From: Ariolimax columbianus | Lineage: Eukaryota > Mollusca > Gastropoda > Stylommatophora > Arionidae | Length of the DNA: 64,000 nucleotides | Direction of reading: 5' to 3' | NCBI GenBank assembly: GCA_036924085.1 | Contig: JAVGWX010000011.1 | Coordinates: forward strand, 15,459,608 to 15,523,607 | Part shown: piece by piece, positions 1 through 11,550 of the stretch | How the letters are laid out: each line of letters opens with the position of its first letter | Numbering within the stretch: position 1 is the stretch's first letter | The notes under the pieces: model-generated | Database searches by the model: none | Told to the model about the DNA's origin: nothing | What the model saw: the letters and a program-made list of their open reading frames with translations, nothing else | Made by a program: the position numbers and the translations under genes

Positions 1-410
1 CTAGGATGCGCATGATGACGTCACTTCAGGTGAAAACAGCACATACCAACCGTCAAGTTAAAAAAAATGTCATTATTCTCCCACTGATAATTTCCTCAGT
101 AGACCGTTGAAAACATGGCGGGTGTGATACGGAATCCGTCTAGAGTTGATCAGCAAGCGGTAATTCGGTTTGCTAGCAGCTGAAGGATGTCGACAAGCTG
201 ACATTTATCGCAGAATGCAGGCAGTGTATGGTGACAAAAGTGTGCCGAAGACAACAGTGAAGAACTGGAAAACGATTTCTAAAGAAGGACGTGAGATAAC
301 GAAAGATCTTCCGATACCAGGTCTGGGGCATATTGGTGCGTAAACTCACGTCCTTTGTTAAACATCGTTGTCCAGTTCTTCCCTGTTGTCTTATGCAAAT
401 TTTTGTGACG
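1..410 (+). mobile_element. Mariner-family relic (transposase N-terminus with inverted partner)
   Basis: The first 60 bases match the inner part of the terminal inverted repeat of the mariner-type MITE at 41792-42255 (shared GATGACGTCACTT and AGCACATACCAACCGTCAA). From about 115 the + strand encodes the start of a mariner transposase helix-turn-helix (MAGVIRNPSRVDQQAVIRF). After a frameshift near 172 a second frame reads like the rest of that domain (DIYRRMQAVYGDKSV, then KNWKTISKEGRE). Bases 345-410 carry part of the same region in inverted orientation (CTCACGTCC, AACATCGTTGT). This is a dead, rearranged fragment cut by the window edge or by decay. The family call rests on the domain pattern and the inverted repeat and is fairly secure; the outer boundary is not visible. 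Confidence 0.65.
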
Positions 411-429
411 AATAATTAGTAGTGTAGAA

Positions 430-900
430 TGAAACAAATAATTATCAAGAAGCCATCTCATATCAGTGTCAGATAAAACATGCTGATCAAGGTAACATCT
501 CATATCAGTGTCAGATGAAACATGCTGAACAAGGTGACATCTGATATCAGTGTCAGGTGAAACATGTTGATCAAGGTAACATCTCGTGTCAGTGCCAGGT
601 GAAACATACTCATCAAGATACTATATTGATCAAGATAACACCTAATGTCAGTGACAGTTGAAACATACTAATCAAGATAACACCTCATGTCAGTGTCAGG
701 TGAAACACACTGATAAAGGTAACCATATCATGTCAGTGTCAGGTGAAACATACTGATCAAGATATAATCTCATGTCAGTGTCAGGTGAAACATACTGATC
801 AAGATAATACCTCATGCCCCAGTCTGGGCTGTTGATGCTACGTTACGGCAGCCTGGCCAACGAGATGTAGATTAACAAGGTAATACTCATAGTAGTTGTC
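430..900 (+). repeat. Composite repeat family C, copy 1: minisatellite plus short core
   Basis: About nine degenerate units of 40-46 bp carry the words GTGTCAGGTGAAACATACTG and ATCAAGATAACACCTCATG, from about 455 to 822. A short core follows (GGCAGCCTGGCCAACGAG, about 848-867). The same order, a minisatellite with an AAACATACTGATCA word followed by a core with GGCAGTCTGNNTAACGAGGTG, recurs at 20543, 28636 and (inverted) 37918-38262. I therefore read this as a diverged copy of one mobile family and not as an independent satellite. Confidence 0.55.
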
Positions 901-914
901 CATCACAAGTGATG

Positions 915-1210
915 AAGACCACTCTCTTTGTTCAGCCGTGTGGACAGTCGTATCTCTTGCCTTGTCCGCTGAAATGGGTGACTTGCGCGGTGATTTGGAT
1001 TAAAGTGAGGAAGAAACTGCGCCTTTTGTCAACCTCACTCACAGAGCCTAAGCTACCTTTTGCCAGTGGCAAGACATTCATCGAGACGACTGGAGATAGC
1101 ATAGGATGCAGATTTTGCCTCAGGGTTTCCACCGAAGCCTTTCCGTAAACATGTAACCCGCAGGGTAGAAAGGTGGGATGGCATCTAACGCAGTTTGTCG
1201 TGCCTTTTCG
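915..1210 (+). repeat. Dispersed repeat family D, copy 1
   Basis: Roughly 200-300 bp are similar to 51640-51960. Shared words include GTGAGGAAGAAACTGCG (GTGAGAAAGAAACTGCG in the other copy), the TCAACCTCACTC region, AGCTACCTT, and CATTGGCAAAGA against CAGTGGCAAGACATTC. There is no intact ORF. The class is unknown; it could be a SINE or the untranslated end of a LINE. Confidence 0.45.
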
Positions 1211-2250
1211 ATAACCACAAGAGGTCGTATGCATAACACTCAGCGTGTGAGTGAGTCTGGCATCTCTCCCCAGCTGTATTCAGCTCATCATAGTAGCATC
1301 TAAAATTCCCACACGCCAAATTCGCGAAGGTGAACCGGCAGAACCAACCCGTGAAATACGACACAGGTATTAGCGTTGTTCCATTCAGCCGGCGTCCAGA
1401 CAAGGATAAACGGATGGAAGAAATCACAAAAAAAGAACGAAATAACAAGTCCAGACGGAAAACAACACCACGTTTCCGTGAACACAAGTGTAAGTCGTCG
1501 ACTAGTGTGAATTCCAGGCAAATCCGTGGTCTGGCGGCATCCATAATGATCCAAAACAGTAGAGACATGTAGACTCGCAACCAGTTATGGCGCCATCTTT
1601 GCCAGATATACGCATAGTTTATTAACGTGGGTAGTATTGCACTATAGTCATCACTACCTCGGTCCATCTTCTCAGGAACGTCTCTGGTTGGAACAAGAGC
1701 CGCTGTAACCTGCTACAAAAAAAACTTCATCATCAACAGCAACAACAAGAACATCACCAATTTCTCCTTCATCTTACCCGTTTCCAACAGGAGGCAACAG
1801 AATATAATAGACCGCCAAATGATAATTTTATCCATGATGGAGACCTTAAAAACAAAACAAGAGTTTCATTACACCCAGTAAAACAATTTAATGAAAGTGT
1901 TACAATATCATGTCATTGATAATAATAGCAAAATAAGCTAGCAATAACATCGATAAAGAATTATGTTTTCATTATCAACATTCAGAAAACAGAATTGACT
2001 ATGACAACACAAGGAAAAACAAAAAAAGCCAAATGCATACATTACTTCGCATTAATTTACTCGTCAGATTTTCAGGTTCAAATTTTATCTTGAGCTGCTC
2101 GTGTATATAATTAAAATAGAAAAAATACCACTTTAACTTCCTGGTGTGTTGTCTCAAGTTTGATGTTATTGAACACATTCCCCACCATTTCCTTAGGTTC
2201 CCCAGTTGTTTAAAAAAAAATATCTTTCTGTATTTAAAAAAAAATAAAGA
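1211..2250. other. Unassigned, no gene seen
   Basis: Short overlapping ORFs of under 170 codons on both strands show no recognisable domain. From 1700 the sequence is AT-rich with short A runs. I see no splice-bounded exon, RNA gene or tandem array. Confidence 0.5.
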
Positions 2251-2253
2251 TTG

Positions 2254-2600
2254 TCAGACCAGCCCATTTCGGTTATAACTCGTAAAGGTCAGGTCATCCC
2301 GTAACCGTTGACGTCGTTGAAGCACAGCTGAAGACACCCTCGCAATCCCACACCATCTCTCTGCCATCGGCAGCTGCCTGTGCCTCTTTGGTCGAAAGTT
2401 GGTCCATGTTTTATGTTGTACTCCCACCTCTTTTTGGGGCGATCTAATCGTAGTCCGCTTTGCATCTTTCTGTGCAGGATCGTATTTGCAAGACCGTTTG
2501 ATCTCGATAGGTGTTCGTACCAAGCGAGTTTTTGTCTTTTGACTATTGCCAAGAGGTCTTCCGAAGGCCATATTGCTGGTTTAATTCTTTTTCGCATTTA
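2254..2600 (-). pseudogene. LINE ORF2 C-terminal fragment
   Basis: Minus-strand reading gives AIVKRQKLAWYEHLSRSNGL followed by TILHRKMQSGLRLDRPKKRW and EYNIKHG. This is the familiar C-terminal signature downstream of the RT in many animal LINEs: a K-R-x-K-L-x-W-x-x-H segment, then a basic G-R-x-R-x-R-P-K-K-R-W segment. The upstream RT is absent, and the frame is lost near 2330. The fragment is 5' truncated and non-functional. The clade cannot be assigned from this piece alone. Confidence 0.65.
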
Positions 2601-3056
2601 CTAATGTTCGCCTAGGCATCTAGATCCCGTTGCGTCGATCGATCAATACCATATCCAACAACTGAGACTTGTAGCCAAACCTCGTTCACTGCCGAAGGAG
2701 AGACTGCTATATGTCGGAGCCATGAGAAACGGGCTTCAGCCGGTCGGTGGGAGACCGTTGTAATTGGTCACTGTACGATGCGGAAAAACTGACTTTGTCC
2801 ATGTACCTGCAGACGGAGTGTAGCAATTCAGGAACTGATAATCTCAATTGAAAGAACATTTGGTAAATGGCGTCTGACAATAATGAATTCAACTCCCCCA
2901 ATGTGGTAGGGTCCTTCCTCCTGCACCAACGTGAATTTCACCTCCATTGTCGTACCAAGTATAGTGCGATTAGTGATGGGCGCGAGTTACGGATAGGCGA
3001 ATGAATTCATACCTACTATTTTTCAAATTAACCATGAAATGGTTTTGCTTGTGCAT

Positions 3057-3095
3057 TCTTCTTCTTCTTCTTTTTCTTCTTCTTCTTCTTCTTTT

Positions 3096-3127
<32 letters not shown>

Positions 3128-3206
3128 TTCGTACGCTGTCAAACGTCAACCTGTATTTTTTCGAAAAAAGCAGCGGTCATCATGAGGCTGTCGACACTGC
3201 CTGGAC
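3057..3206 (-). mobile_element. 3'-end fragment of the GAA-tailed I/Nimb-like LINE
   Basis: A (TTC)n run from about 3057 to 3130 is followed by CGTACGCTGTCAAACGTCAA and then by sequence matching the last ORF2 codons and 3' end of the LINE at 15352-19281, reversed. Only about 75 bp of non-tail element remains, so this is an extreme 5' truncation. The left junction is GTGCATTC against (TTC)n, like the other insertions of this family. A clear target-site duplication is not visible. Confidence 0.7.
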
Positions 3207-3209
3207 ATT

Positions 3210-4264
3210 GTAGACGTTATCTTTTCTAATGATACTAGCATCATTATCATCTACCATGTCGTCAAAATAGTTGTGCATTGGGTCCATAGACATTCAGACA
3301 CACATGGCAATGACGAGGTACACATCCCAGAAAAGATGGAATCCAGTCATGATAATCACAAACAAAAATAACTTTACAAACAGCCATGCATGTCAAAAGA
3401 ATAGTTGACATATGGCATACACCTGGATATTTCAATACCTTGTGTTTCAAGTAAACATACATCCCGTTCATCAAAACAAAAGTGCAATAGCTAATATTAT
3501 TATAATTAATCAAATAAAACTCTTTTTCAAGAGGAGAGATCTCTAGTGTCAACTGACTTACGATTACAAATCAAAACTGTCGTGCGAATTTGTTCCCATT
3601 GCTGGGGTAGTAGAGTGGTTTTAAAACTGAGGACTATAGACTGCGTAACCTCTACCATCGCCACGTCGTGTGCCGACTATGTTTGTTTATTTCACTCCCA
3701 ACAAACAAAACACATTTGCCTAATTTTAAGAAGTCGACTACAGATTATAATAATAATGACAAAGTTATTTTAAGCGTTATTGCACCGCTGCATCGATCGA
3801 CCACTGGCATGGTCACATGCTGTAGCCTGTCGTCAGACTCAGGTAGAGCTGAGGAATAGTCTGCCATCAGTCGAAACCGTGGGTTGCTGGAATGACCCAA
3901 ATGCCCAGAACCATGTGGTTTTAAGGCGAGTCGGGTACCGAGGTCCTTGCGAACTGCTTGAGGAGAATAGAGTACTCCGCTGCCTTGTTACGGGGGCTGC
4001 GAGAAGTGTGTTTAAATAGAAGTGTGTTTATCTTCCGCTAATTGGTCCGGGAAGAGGTGAGTGTCATCAGCCTAAGTAGGGAGGTCCTTTAGTATTTAGT
4101 AGGTTAACTGAACTTCATGCCACTGTCGGGCGAGGCGCTACCCAAAACTTTGTCCTGATTTCCCCCTCATGGAGATGGGAGCAGTATTCACTTTGCGCTG
4201 CGGAAGACACAAATGAGATGCTTTAAAGCGACACATTTGTTTACCTAAGTGCAGACAACTTACA
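3210..4264. other. Unassigned, no gene seen
   Basis: Mixed-composition sequence without a recognisable domain, RNA gene or array. Short ORFs near 3546-4019 carry no family signature. Confidence 0.45.
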
Positions 4265-4965
4265 CGGAATACATTCTTAAGTGCTATACATCAACTGGGT
4301 ACATACGGCCTTGAGTGCTAGCCGTCAACTGGGTACATACAACCTTGAGTGCTAGCCATCATCTGGGTACAAACGGCCTTGAGTACTAGCCATCAACTGG
4401 GTAGATACAGCATTGAGTGCTAGCTATCAACTGGGTACATACAACCTTGAGTGCTAGCCATCAACTTGGTACACAACACCTTGAGTGCTAGCTATCAACT
4501 GTGTAGATACAGCATTGCGTGCTGGCCATCAACTTGGTACATACAACCTTGAGCGCTAGCCATCAACTGGGTACATACAGCATTGAGTGCTAGCCATCAA
4601 CTTGGTACACACAACCTTGAATGCTAGCCATCAACTTGGTGCATACAACCTTGAGTGCTAGCCATCAACTTGATGCATACAACCTTGAGTGCTAGCCATC
4701 AACTTGGTGCATACCTTGAGTGCTAGCCATCAACGTGGTCCATACAACTTTGTGTGCTAGCCATCAACTTGGTGCATACAACCTTGAGTGCTAGCCATCA
4801 ACTGAGTACATGCAGCCTTGAGTGCTAGCCATCAACTGGGTACATACCTTTTTGAGTGTTAGCCATCAACTTGGTTTTTAATGCGGCCTTAAGTGCTAGC
4901 CATCAACTGGGTACATACAGCATTGTGTGCTATCCGTCGACTGGGTACATTTTAATCCGATTCAA
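4265..4965. repeat. Minisatellite, about 33-34 bp unit, about 20 copies
   Basis: Degenerate tandem units are built on CTTGAGTGCTAGCCATCAAC followed by TGGGTACATACA. Units vary by substitutions and small indels (CTTGG against CTGGG, GTACAT against GTGCAT). Its last unit fades near 4965. Confidence 0.85.
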
Positions 4966-5100
4966 AACTTGGGAACATCTGAAATGAGCACAAACACCGT
5001 AACGAGTCGTGAGCATAGCCTGCCAAACGCCATCTTACGCAATCCTAAAGAATAGCTCAAAATTAATGGAGTTTTTCCAAGCATATCGTCTAATTTGTTT

Positions 5101-5436
5101 GGCTTGGCCTAGGCTTCGTTCGTTCTCAATCTCCTGCTACCAAACCCTGAAACGGCTTAAGTAGCATAATGTAGTCCAGAGAACGGTATGCGTTGTGTCT
5201 TAGTTTACAGCTTGACTGCAATATTTGCACCTTTCGGTCCAACACATCCGACTTTAGCAAACCATTTTTCTAGTACCCGGTTAGCATTCCCTCGTCGATC
5301 CCTTCTACTTAGCCAGTCTGCTTTGTTGCAACCTGTTATCCAGGATCACCACGTGGAGGTGTAGAAGGGTCTTGGAAGCTCTCGTTCACTGGCCCTGTTA
5401 TGTATCGCTGACCACTGCTGCTCAGCATCTTGATCC
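5101..5436 (-). mobile_element. SINE1 family copy (full length)
   Basis: This is an approximately 340-bp dispersed element present at least eight times at full length in this window. Read in sense it starts GGGATCAAGATGCTGAGCAG and ends in GAACGAACGAAG plus a GAA or GAAGCCAAGCC tail. This copy is bounded by an 11-bp direct repeat CTAATTTGTTT (5090-5100 and 5437-5447), as expected for target-primed insertion. There is no ORF. I could not find convincing pol III A and B boxes at its 5' end. Confidence 0.8.
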
Positions 5437-5449
5437 CTAATTTGTTTAA

Positions 5450-6380
5450 TCTTCTTACTTTTGTAGTAATTGTCTTTGTTAGGAAGGGCTAGTAAAAATA
5501 TGTCTAGTCAAGACAAATAAACATTAACAAAATGCAATTGTCAATTGATCAAACGAGGCGATGTTCACGGGACAAAAAACCCGCATCAAAAAATTTTCAA
5601 AATATAAAACTGTTAAATATGAAACTGTACTTTTAATATATGTCCATGTGGCTGAGCATCTAAATTCCTAGACGCGTACTAAACTATTCTACCAAGATAT
5701 AAGTATACACCTTACCATGTACACATTAGCACAGAAGCAATGCAGCGATGGCAGAATCGTATCATTCTATAACTGAGCGATAAACATTGAAAACTACTTA
5801 AAACAATAAAAACTATTAGTACTGTGTCTATTTTTGTTGCTGGCGTTCTCCAGATTTACAGATTTTAACACATATCCCCGTGGTCAAAGACCAACATCTA
5901 AACACGTCGGGCAATCACTCCTCACAATAAAATAACCTCCTTCCTAATAGCGGTATCTGACATGGGACTATCGAATCTCTATTATATTTGAAAATTAAAA
6001 TCTCTGATAGGGTCTGTGCTTGGATATGACGTACACATACCCGGATGCATCTTATCTGTTTTAGGAAAGCCGTTAAAAACATCCCACTGCAGGAAATAAG
6101 CAATGACTTTCATATTTATCAGTATAAATTGATGCAACTAGCGCTATTATTATTGTTTTATTGTTTTTTTTTTGGTGCTATTTAATTATTATTATCAAAA
6201 GACAAATCGGAAAACACAGAAATAGTAATTTTGCCGATTGTTTGGCAAGAAATTGTACATTAAAAAATGTTTTATAACCTACAACTTGTATACACGTCTG
6301 TTTTTTGTTCTTTATTTGTTTTCGTAATAGTGTTCATTTCTAAAATTGTGTTTCATTCTGTCATTTATATAGAATAATGT
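5450..6380. other. Unassigned AT-rich sequence
   Basis: AT-rich stretch with no domain-bearing ORF, tandem array or RNA gene that I can identify. Confidence 0.5.
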
Positions 6381-6384
6381 AGGA

Positions 6385-6930
6385 GCATTAAAAGATAATC
6401 AGAAGTTGATTGACAATGGCAGTCCAGAGACTATGGAAACTGATGAACCTATTACAAATACCGGCAAATCAACAAAAGTTGAGATTTTGATAATTTTTGC
6501 TTATCCCATGGCAGCATACAGCTGTGAAACATGGATAGTTTCCAAAACCTCAAATAAGAGAAACGAGACCTTTGATTCGAAATGTTGAAGAATGGTCCTC
6601 AGAATAGCATTTCCCAAAAAAAAAAAAAAGAAGAATGCAGACATTCGACAAGAGTTGGGCACAGATGAGAACTGGTTCATAAACTTCATTATGATCAGAA
6701 CATAGAAATACTTTGGCCACATCAAAGAACACAACGCTTTTGAGATAACTGTAACAAAAAGCAGTGTGGGGATATGCAGATGTAGACCAAGAAGGTGATG
6801 TCAGCAAGATGGAAAGGAATGCTCTGGAGAAGGATATAAATTTAGCAAGAAATCGAGTTTCTTTAAGACGGGCTGTGATGAGAGTGACGTTCTGCAAAGC
6901 ACATGCCACATGATGGTGATGATGATGACG
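6385..6930 (+). pseudogene. LINE ORF2 C-terminal fragment with GATGATG tail
   Basis: Across frameshifts the + strand reads YPMAAYSCETWIVSKTS, then ADIRQELGTDENWFINFI and KYFGHIKEHNAFE, then CRPRRCQQDGK. This is the post-RT region of a common animal LINE type, in which ACETWT, a YFGHIKRH-like segment and a basic GRPRRRW segment follow each other. An A13 run at 6618 breaks the frame. The fragment ends in CACATGATGGTGATGATGATG, a simple-repeat tail. It is inactive. Confidence 0.65.
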
Positions 6931-7351
6931 ATTAATCATAAAGCAATGTGCCAACATTTTCGACCGGTATTTTGTTTTGACCTATAGCTTGTATTTACGC
7001 TGCATTTTTCTTGATTCTTTTTCACATTATTTATCATGTTTATAATTACGGTTTCACACTCCCATTAAAAAGGATAATATCTACGTATTAATCAGACAAT
7101 AATGCACCAACATTTTCAACAAGCGATTGTTTTATTTATTTAGGGTTGAATGTCTAAAACTTAAACGGGGTTATGTGAATATACTGTCCCAGTCATGTTG
7201 GAGGGGAAATGACAAAAAAAAAGGAATGCTATCTTTTTATGGTGGAGTCATTGGCTATGAATTTTAAGGACATATCGGAATTAATCCATTTTGCTCGTCA
7301 GATACTGATTCTGCAGTCGACCTACGACCGTTACAAATAATTTAGTAGTTT

Positions 7352-7710
7352 CTTCTCCGTCGCTCGTTCTCAAACTCCCACTACAAGTCCTGAAAACGGT
7401 TGTACAGGTAGCAGGAAATTGTCTGGAGAACGGAATGCGTTGTGTCGTAGTTTACACCTTGACTACGATATTTGCACCATTCAGTCAGACACATCCGACT
7501 ACAGCAGCCTTTTTTGGATATTGGGTTAGCCTTTCCTCTTCGATCCCCTCTCCTTAGACAAGCTGTCCTGTTGCAGCATGTTATCCATGATCACCGTAAG
7601 AAGGTGTAGAAGGGTCTTAACAGCTCTGGTTCTCTGGCCCTGAAGCTAGCAGTCAGTTTTGGGTCGCTGACCTCTGCCGCTCATGTACTGCTCAGCATTT
7701 TGATACCTAG
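7352..7710 (-). mobile_element. SINE1 family copy (full length)
   Basis: A full-length SINE1 with a 9-bp direct repeat TAGTAGTTT at 7343-7351 and 7711-7719. Sense runs on the minus strand, so the tail end (TTCTCCGTCGCTCGTTCTC) is at the left. It is more diverged than the copy at 40177 (CAAACTCCCACTACAAGTCC). Confidence 0.78.
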
Positions 7711-7797
7711 TAGTAGTTTGTCATCAAATATGTATTGATCATGGAGAGACGCTGAGGGCAGCTCAGGAATCTTCGTAAGTATTGAACTACATGGATC

Positions 7798-8396
7798 TTC
7801 TTCTTTTTCTTTTTCTTCTTCTTCTTCTTCTTCTTCTTCTTCTTCTTCGTACGCTGTCAGACGTCAACTTGAATTTGTTCGAAGAAAGCAGCTGTCATCC
7901 TGATGCTGTCGACACTGCCATAGAGCTTGTCTAGTGGTGCCACTGTTGATGGCCACATGTGCTTTCTCTGGTCCTCGTATGTATGGCAATTTTGCAGCAG
8001 ATGTTCAGCGGTCATTTTCCCGGTACCACATGTGCATTCGTTAGTGCCACCTATCTTCAGTTTATTGAATAGGTGGTACCTCAGTCTGTTGTGGCCTGTG
8101 CAGAGTCTGAAGACGACGACCTGCTCTCTTCTGTTCAACTGGTAATAGGCATCGCTTTTTGTGTGTAGCCAGTATGTTCTGTTTCCAATTTGGCCGTGTA
8201 TCTGGCCCGAATAAGCCGTTTGGACTCTTCGTAGGTCACACTAGAATCTGGTTGTGTTAGTCTTGCACCTTCTTTTGCCAGTCTGTCTGCCTCCTCGTTG
8301 CCTTGGATGTTACAATGGGACGGAACCCACTATACCACTACTCTTTTTGGTGCGGACTGCTGGCATAGTTGATAGAGTACTGCTATTAAATCATTA
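7798..8396 (-). mobile_element. 5'-truncated copy of the GAA-tailed I/Nimb-like LINE
   Basis: About 600 bp from the 3' end of the LINE whose fullest copy is at 15352-19281. It has a (TTC)n tail at 7798-7848, the 3' UTR, the zinc-knuckle region (ECTCGTGKMTAEHLLQNC), and part of RNase H up to the QQSAPK region. A perfect 14-bp target-site duplication GAACTACATGGATC flanks it (7784-7797 and 8397-8410). The ORF ends with the native-looking stop after QIQVDV at 7857. It is a textbook 5'-truncated retrotransposition product and cannot move on its own. Confidence 0.9.
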
Positions 8397-8410
8397 GAAC
8401 TACATGGATC

Positions 8411-9060
8411 GTTAGTATCCACACTCATCGAATTTGCTGATAGAAACTGATCACTCACGCATCTGTCAGAAGTGCAATTGAATCGGAACTTAATCAACTA
8501 CCACTGCGCTGATACACAGCGTGTTTAGAAATGTATGCACACTTTAAATATTAATTAATGCAGTTTGCAATTAAGGTAATGCAATATTTTTAGTTGAAAT
8601 GAAAGAGGAACACGCGTGATTATTTTGATCAATCGTCACTGCTCAAACTAACAGCTGTTCTGGTCAAGACGATTATGACAACGTCGTTGCACAGCTTTAT
8701 AAAACCATTCGTTTGGGATATGAGCATAGTGTCTCCCATTTACTAAGTTTAGTTCATCGATTCCTGCTGGTGTTGTCAGAAAAACATCATCTGTTATATA
8801 TCACTATGAGAAGGTCCAACAGCCTAAATTCAGATCAACGAGGGAAGCACTAAATGATGTAATAATATGTTCGCTTAGGCGTCTAAGGCCCTTTGCGTTG
8901 ATCAGCAACATTCATGACCCACTTTTGCGCATAGCTCCAGGCCTCATCCAGATCGAAGGTGGTGGCTGCTATCTGCTGAATTCCTAATGTTTGGAGACAG
9001 CTCCTTCGGGGCCTCCAACCGGTCGGGGGACGTCTTTTGGTGCTGGAGAACGATTTGTAA
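8411..9060. other. Mostly unassigned; family shared with 2600-2760 at its end
   Basis: No gene is seen in 8411-8860. From about 8868 the words TTCGCTTAGGCGTCTAAGG and TTGCGTTGATC resemble 2608-2645 (TTCGCCTAGGCATCTAGA, TTGCGTCGATC), which suggests another degraded dispersed repeat on the minus strand. Confidence 0.35.
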
Positions 9061-9640
9061 ACTATCTTGTGGCCATGTGTTTTCTGATCCACCAGTATGG
9101 CATGCTGAATGAAAGAAACTAGGCGGCGGTCCAGTGTTTTCTGATCCAGCCGTATGGCATGCTGAAACAAAGAAACTAGGCGGCGGTCCAGTGTTTTCTG
9201 ATCCACCAGTATGGCATGCTGAATGAAAGAAACTAGGCGGCGGTCCAGTGTTTTCTGATCCAGCCGTATGGCATGCTGAAACAAAGAAACTAGGCGGCGG
9301 TCCAGTGTTTTCTGCTCCATCCGTATGGCATGATTAAACAAAGAAACTAGGCGGTGGTCCAGCCATATGCATGATCAAACAAAGAAACTAGGCGGTGGTC
9401 CAGTGTTTTCTGGTCCATCCGTATGGCATGATCAAACAAAGAAACTAGGCGGCGGTCCAGTGTTTTCCGGTCCATCCGTATGGCATGATCAAACAAAGAA
9501 ACTAGGCGGCGGTCTAGTGTTTTCTGGTCCATCCGTATGGCATGATTAAACAAAGAAACTAGGCGGTGGTCCAGTGTTTTCTGGTCCATCCGTATGGTAT
9601 GATTAAACAAAGAAACTAGGCGGCGGTCCATTGTTTCCGA
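9061..9640. repeat. Minisatellite, 57-bp unit, about 9-10 copies
   Basis: Tandem 57-bp units begin GAAACTAGGCGGCGGTCCAG. Two subtypes alternate at the left end (CTGAATGAAAGAAA and CTGAAACAAAGAAA), which suggests a 114-bp higher-order unit. Later units carry CATGATCAAACAAA. Because 57 is a multiple of three, open frames with a 19-residue repeat (DQKTLDRRLVS core) appear on the minus strand, interrupted by a 21-bp deletion near 9360. I see no start context, splice sites or family match, so I do not call a gene. Confidence 0.85.
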
Positions 9641-9947
9641 GATTGGGTGGACGCCTGTTTTAGCATGCACGTTGTGGAAGTATTCAAGTACTCCGCTGGT
9701 TACGCATGTGAAAGTCCCTTGATTTTGATAAGTCATGTTTGAGTAATGTCCAGGTTTTAGAGCGGAAAGTAGAACTGGGGCAGGAAAGACTGCTATATGA
9801 TTTAAAAAAAAAATGTTTACCAAGATAGATACTTTCATCACGATGCTAAGTGGATAGGTGTTCCAATTTGCTGGAAATAAAATTCCTCTACGGGGACAAA
9901 CATGTCATAAATACGTGGCGTAACGGAATTATGCAACAAAGTTCATC
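9641..9947. other. Unassigned, no gene seen
   Basis: About 300 bases of unique-looking sequence with no domain, RNA gene or array. Confidence 0.45.
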
Positions 9948-10056
9948 TTCTTCTTCGTTCGCTCTCGCGCTAACAAGCCCTGAACAGTGCTTTGGAAGTA
10001 GTAGAATGTAGTCCGGAGAACGGAATGCGTTGTGTCGGTAGTTTACAGTTTTACTT
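9948..10056 (-). mobile_element. SINE1 fragment (3' part only)
   Basis: The TTC tail, the sequence TTCGTTCGCTCTCGCGC and the conserved GTAGTCCGGAGAACGGAATG block of SINE1 are present, and the rest is missing. The left junction is GTTCATC against TTCTTCTTC, matching the target pattern of the GAA-tailed elements. A 5'-truncated SINE copy is unusual for a SINE. Confidence 0.65.
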
Positions 10057-10371
10057 GCAAATGCGTCTTCGGCAGGACAACAAGTTCAATAAACGGATCA
10101 GAAATATGGTTTGAGACACCCTGCAATACAAGAAAATCAAGTTACATTTCTCGACAACAATCGATGGATAACTCAAATAACATAAATCCGACAACAACGC
10201 GATATAAAAAGACCAACGCAACGCACTTGACGCAAAAAAAAAAAAAAAAAAAATCATCAGTTTGACATGTCGCTCAAAGTATATGTACAGACACAAATAA
10301 GAAGGCACGAAAAGTATATGTATTCTTTCACTTTGAGATTTATACACTTGTTTATGTTTATAATAATAAAC

Positions 10372-10612
10372 CACGTAGCGGTGGTCCTGGGTTCATTTGC
10401 CAGTTGAGGCGAAAACGTTTTTTTAGACCGCAACAGCTCACAGGTCGACCCATCCTTAAATGGATACCAGTTCAGTCCAGGAAGTAAAAATGGCGAGGGA
10501 AAGGAGATGGCTACTGCTCTGATATAGCCTAAACTTTAAAAGATGAGATCCCTTCGCTAACACTTCACACCCCTACGGCAGCAATGCTATGGGCTACGTT
10601 AGTTTACTTTGT
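10372..10612 (+). mobile_element. SINE2 (tRNA-derived head), copy 1
   Basis: Homologous over its whole length to 32968-33236. It has ACGTAGCG then GTGG in the A-box position, CTGGGTTCA in the B-box position, GGCGAGGGAAAGGAGATGGC in the body, and the ending CACACCCCTACGGCAGCAAT. A probable 9-bp direct repeat ATAATAAAC flanks it (10363-10371 and 10613-10621). The promoter boxes are more decayed than in the second copy. Confidence 0.65.
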
Positions 10613-10724
10613 ATAATAAACACATTCTTGTGTTGGCTTTTATTTGTACTTTAAGGATGGATATGTGTGCTTCTCAATAAAGAAGCAATACAATTTGATC
10701 AAGCTCCCTGCGACGTCAACCTGG

Positions 10725-11550
10725 GAATGATGACGGTTATCGTGATGCTGATTATTGTGATGATGATGGTAGTGATGATAATGATGATGATGTTGTTGAT
10801 GATGATGGTGATTGTGATGATAATTGTGATCGTCATGATAATGGCGATGGTGATAATGAGGGTGTTGGTGACAGTGGTGATGATGATGGTGTTGATTATG
10901 GTGGTAGTGATGATGGTGGTGATCATGATGATGATGTCGATGCTGATGTTGATAGTGATGATTATGGGGGTTGTTATATTGATGGGGATGTTGATAGTGA
11001 TGATTATGGTGGTTATTATGTTGATGGGGATGTTGATAGTGATGATTATGGTGGTTGTTATGTTGATGGGGATGTTGATAGTGATGATTATGGTGGTTGT
11101 TATGTTGATGGGGATGTTGATAGTGATGATTGTTATGCTGATGGGTGATGTTGATAGTGATCATTATGGTGGTTGTTATGTTGATGGGGATATTGATGGT
11201 GATCATTATGGTGGTTGTTATGTTGATGGGGATGTTGATAGTGATCATTATGGTGGTTGTTATGTTGATGGGGATGTTGATGGTGATCATTATGGTGGTT
11301 GTTATGTTGATGGGGATGTTGATAGTGATTATTATGGTGGTTGTTATGTTGATGGGGATGTTGATAGTGATCATTATGGTGGCTGTTATGTTGATGGGGA
11401 TGTTGATAGTGATCATTATGGTGGTTGTTATGTTGATGGGGATGTTGATGGTGATCATTATGGTGGTTGTTATGTTGATGGGGATGTTGTTGGTGATCAT
11501 TATGGTGGTTGTTATGTTGATGGGAATGTTGATTGTGATCATTATGGTGG
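10725..11550. repeat. GAT-rich array resolving into a 42-bp minisatellite, about 14 copies
   Basis: An ATG/GAT-rich low-complexity stretch (10725-10940) grades into regular 42-bp units carrying GTTGATAGTGATCATTATGG and TGGTTGTTATGTTGATGGGG. Because 42 is a multiple of three, long frames occur on both strands (His-rich, Ile/Thr-rich, Met/Val-rich and YVDGDVDSDHYGGC repeats). These are composition artefacts. Its distal edge was the target of the rRNA-LINE insertion. Confidence 0.85.

Noticed and set aside
8883..9841. Repeat protein with 19-residue DQKTLDRRLVS units
   Set aside because: The 57-bp unit is a multiple of three, which explains the open frame; a frame break at 9360 and lack of flanking gene structure argue against coding.
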